This document shows, piece after piece, positions 8,353 to 8,916 of a DNA stretch of 8,916 nt. Position 1 is the stretch's first letter. Each line of letters opens with the position of its first letter. Position numbers and translations under genes: made by a program. A model generated the notes under the pieces. That model saw only the letters and a list, made by a program, of their open reading frames with translations, ran no database searches and was not told the origin of the DNA. Origin of the DNA: an uncultured Burkholderiales bacterium (lineage in GTDB: Bacteria > Pseudomonadota > Gammaproteobacteria > Burkholderiales > Burkholderiaceae_E); the NCBI GenBank assembly GCA_903898725.1, contig CAIUGQ010000359.1:1-8916 (forward strand). The letters run 5' to 3'.

Positions 8353-8916
8353 ATGTTCGAGCCTGCCGCATCCGGATCCTCGGCGTCCGATCCGTCCACC
8401 GCATCCACCTGGACCGGCGTCGACGCGGCGTCCGCCGCGCCCGGCCGTGCCGCGCCTGAACCCGAACCGGAACACGCGAGTGGTCTGCCGCTACCCGAGC
8501 TCGAAGCCCGCATCACCGAGCTGGCGGGTCACCTGAACGCGGCGCATCACCGCTTTCTGGCGCTGGTGGCCGAGTTCGACCGTCGGCAGGGCTGGGCGGA
8601 TGGCGCGACGCGCTCGTGCGCGCACTGGCTGGGGTGGAAGTGCGGGATCGAGCTGGGTGCGGCGCGCGAGAAGGTGCGTACGGGTCGGGCGCTGGAGTCG
8701 CTGCCGCGGATCGCCGAGGCGATGTCGCGCGGGGAGCTGAGCTACTCGAAGGTGCGGGCGCTGACGCGGGTGGCCACGGCGCAGACCGAGGAGACGCTGC
8801 TGATGATCGCGCGGCACGGCACCGCGCATCACGTGGAGTCGGTGGTGCGGGGCTATCGGCGCGCGCAGCAGGCGGTCGAGCTCGATCGTGAGGCGCGCCA
8901 GCATCTGAACCGGGGG
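8353..8916 (+). CDS. DUF222 (13E12-type) protein, probable HNH endonuclease, 3' end cut by window
   Basis: The first 188 residues of a protein that runs off the window. Residues 2-45 are a Ser/Ala/Pro-rich, probably disordered tail. From about 47 a DUF222 domain begins, recognised by CAHWLGWKCGIELGAAREKVR, with SLPRIAEAMSRGELSYSKVRALTRV and HGTAHHVESVVRGYRR following. In this family DUF222 is usually followed by a C-terminal HNH nuclease motif, here out of view, so nuclease activity is not shown. The start at 8353 has GGAG (8344-8347) five bases upstream. ATG 8326, in frame and inside the LexA box, is an alternative with a poorer ribosome site. Third positions favour G (GCG, CGG, GTG) more than the C-ending codons of the neighbours, which fits recent arrival. 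The SOS box suggests expression during DNA damage. Family members in mycobacteria occur as dispersed 13E12 repeats, and some there are reported under LexA. Confidence 0.85.
   Translation, partial: MFEPAASGSSASDPSTASTWTGVDAASAAPGRAAPEPEPEHASGLPLPELEARITELAGHLNAAHHRFLALVAEFDRRQGWADGATRSCAHWLGWKCGIELGAAREKVRTGRALESLPRIAEAMSRGELSYSKVRALTRVATAQTEETLLMIARHGTAHHVESVVRGYRRAQQAVELDREARQHLNRG

Overview
This window is very GC-rich, with codons ending mostly in C or G, and is densely packed with genes of proteobacterial type. Outer-membrane phospholipase A, a hybrid phosphorelay kinase, an FNR-type box, a TAGAAT -10 element and a TACTGT-N8-ACAGTA LexA box together suggest a betaproteobacterium (Burkholderiales-like); a high-GC gammaproteobacterium is possible. 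The species cannot be named from the sequence.

Layout. (1) Positions 1-4565, plus strand: a membrane-bound hybrid histidine kinase (PAS-HisKA-HATPase-REC-HPt), possibly open at its 5' end, overlaps by one base a REC-GGDEF-EAL protein. The second protein's GGDEF half is degenerate, while all eight EAL catalytic positions that can be checked are present. The pair reads as a phosphorelay whose output is cyclic-di-GMP breakdown. (2) 4613-5215, minus strand: a hemerythrin-like di-iron protein, convergent with the EAL gene across a hairpin. (3) 5216-5347: a divergent control region with an FNR/DNR-type box (one mismatch), placed almost exactly where a class II FNR site would activate the hemerythrin gene. 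(4) 5348-6508, plus: pldA, outer-membrane phospholipase A, with an unusual Cys-containing N-terminal extension and a Pro/Ala linker. (5) 6635-8157, plus: a two-gene unit. The first gene looks like a short-chain dehydrogenase but carries both diagnostic motifs of halohydrin dehalogenases (T-x4-F-x-G and S-x12-Y-x3-R). The second, 2 bases downstream, is a class III (LigB/YgiD-type) extradiol dioxygenase. Three spaced ACGAACGA octamers lie upstream. (6) 8158-8352: an intergenic region with short GC-rich tandem repeats and a near-ideal SOS box. (7) 8353 to the window end: the N-terminal part of a DUF222 (13E12-type) protein, usually fused to an HNH nuclease domain, apparently under LexA control.

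The strongest leads are the LexA box over the DUF222 gene, the unannounced halohydrin dehalogenase signature beside a ring-opening dioxygenase, and the FNR-type box between hemerythrin and pldA. No tRNA, rRNA, CRISPR array or insertion sequence was seen.
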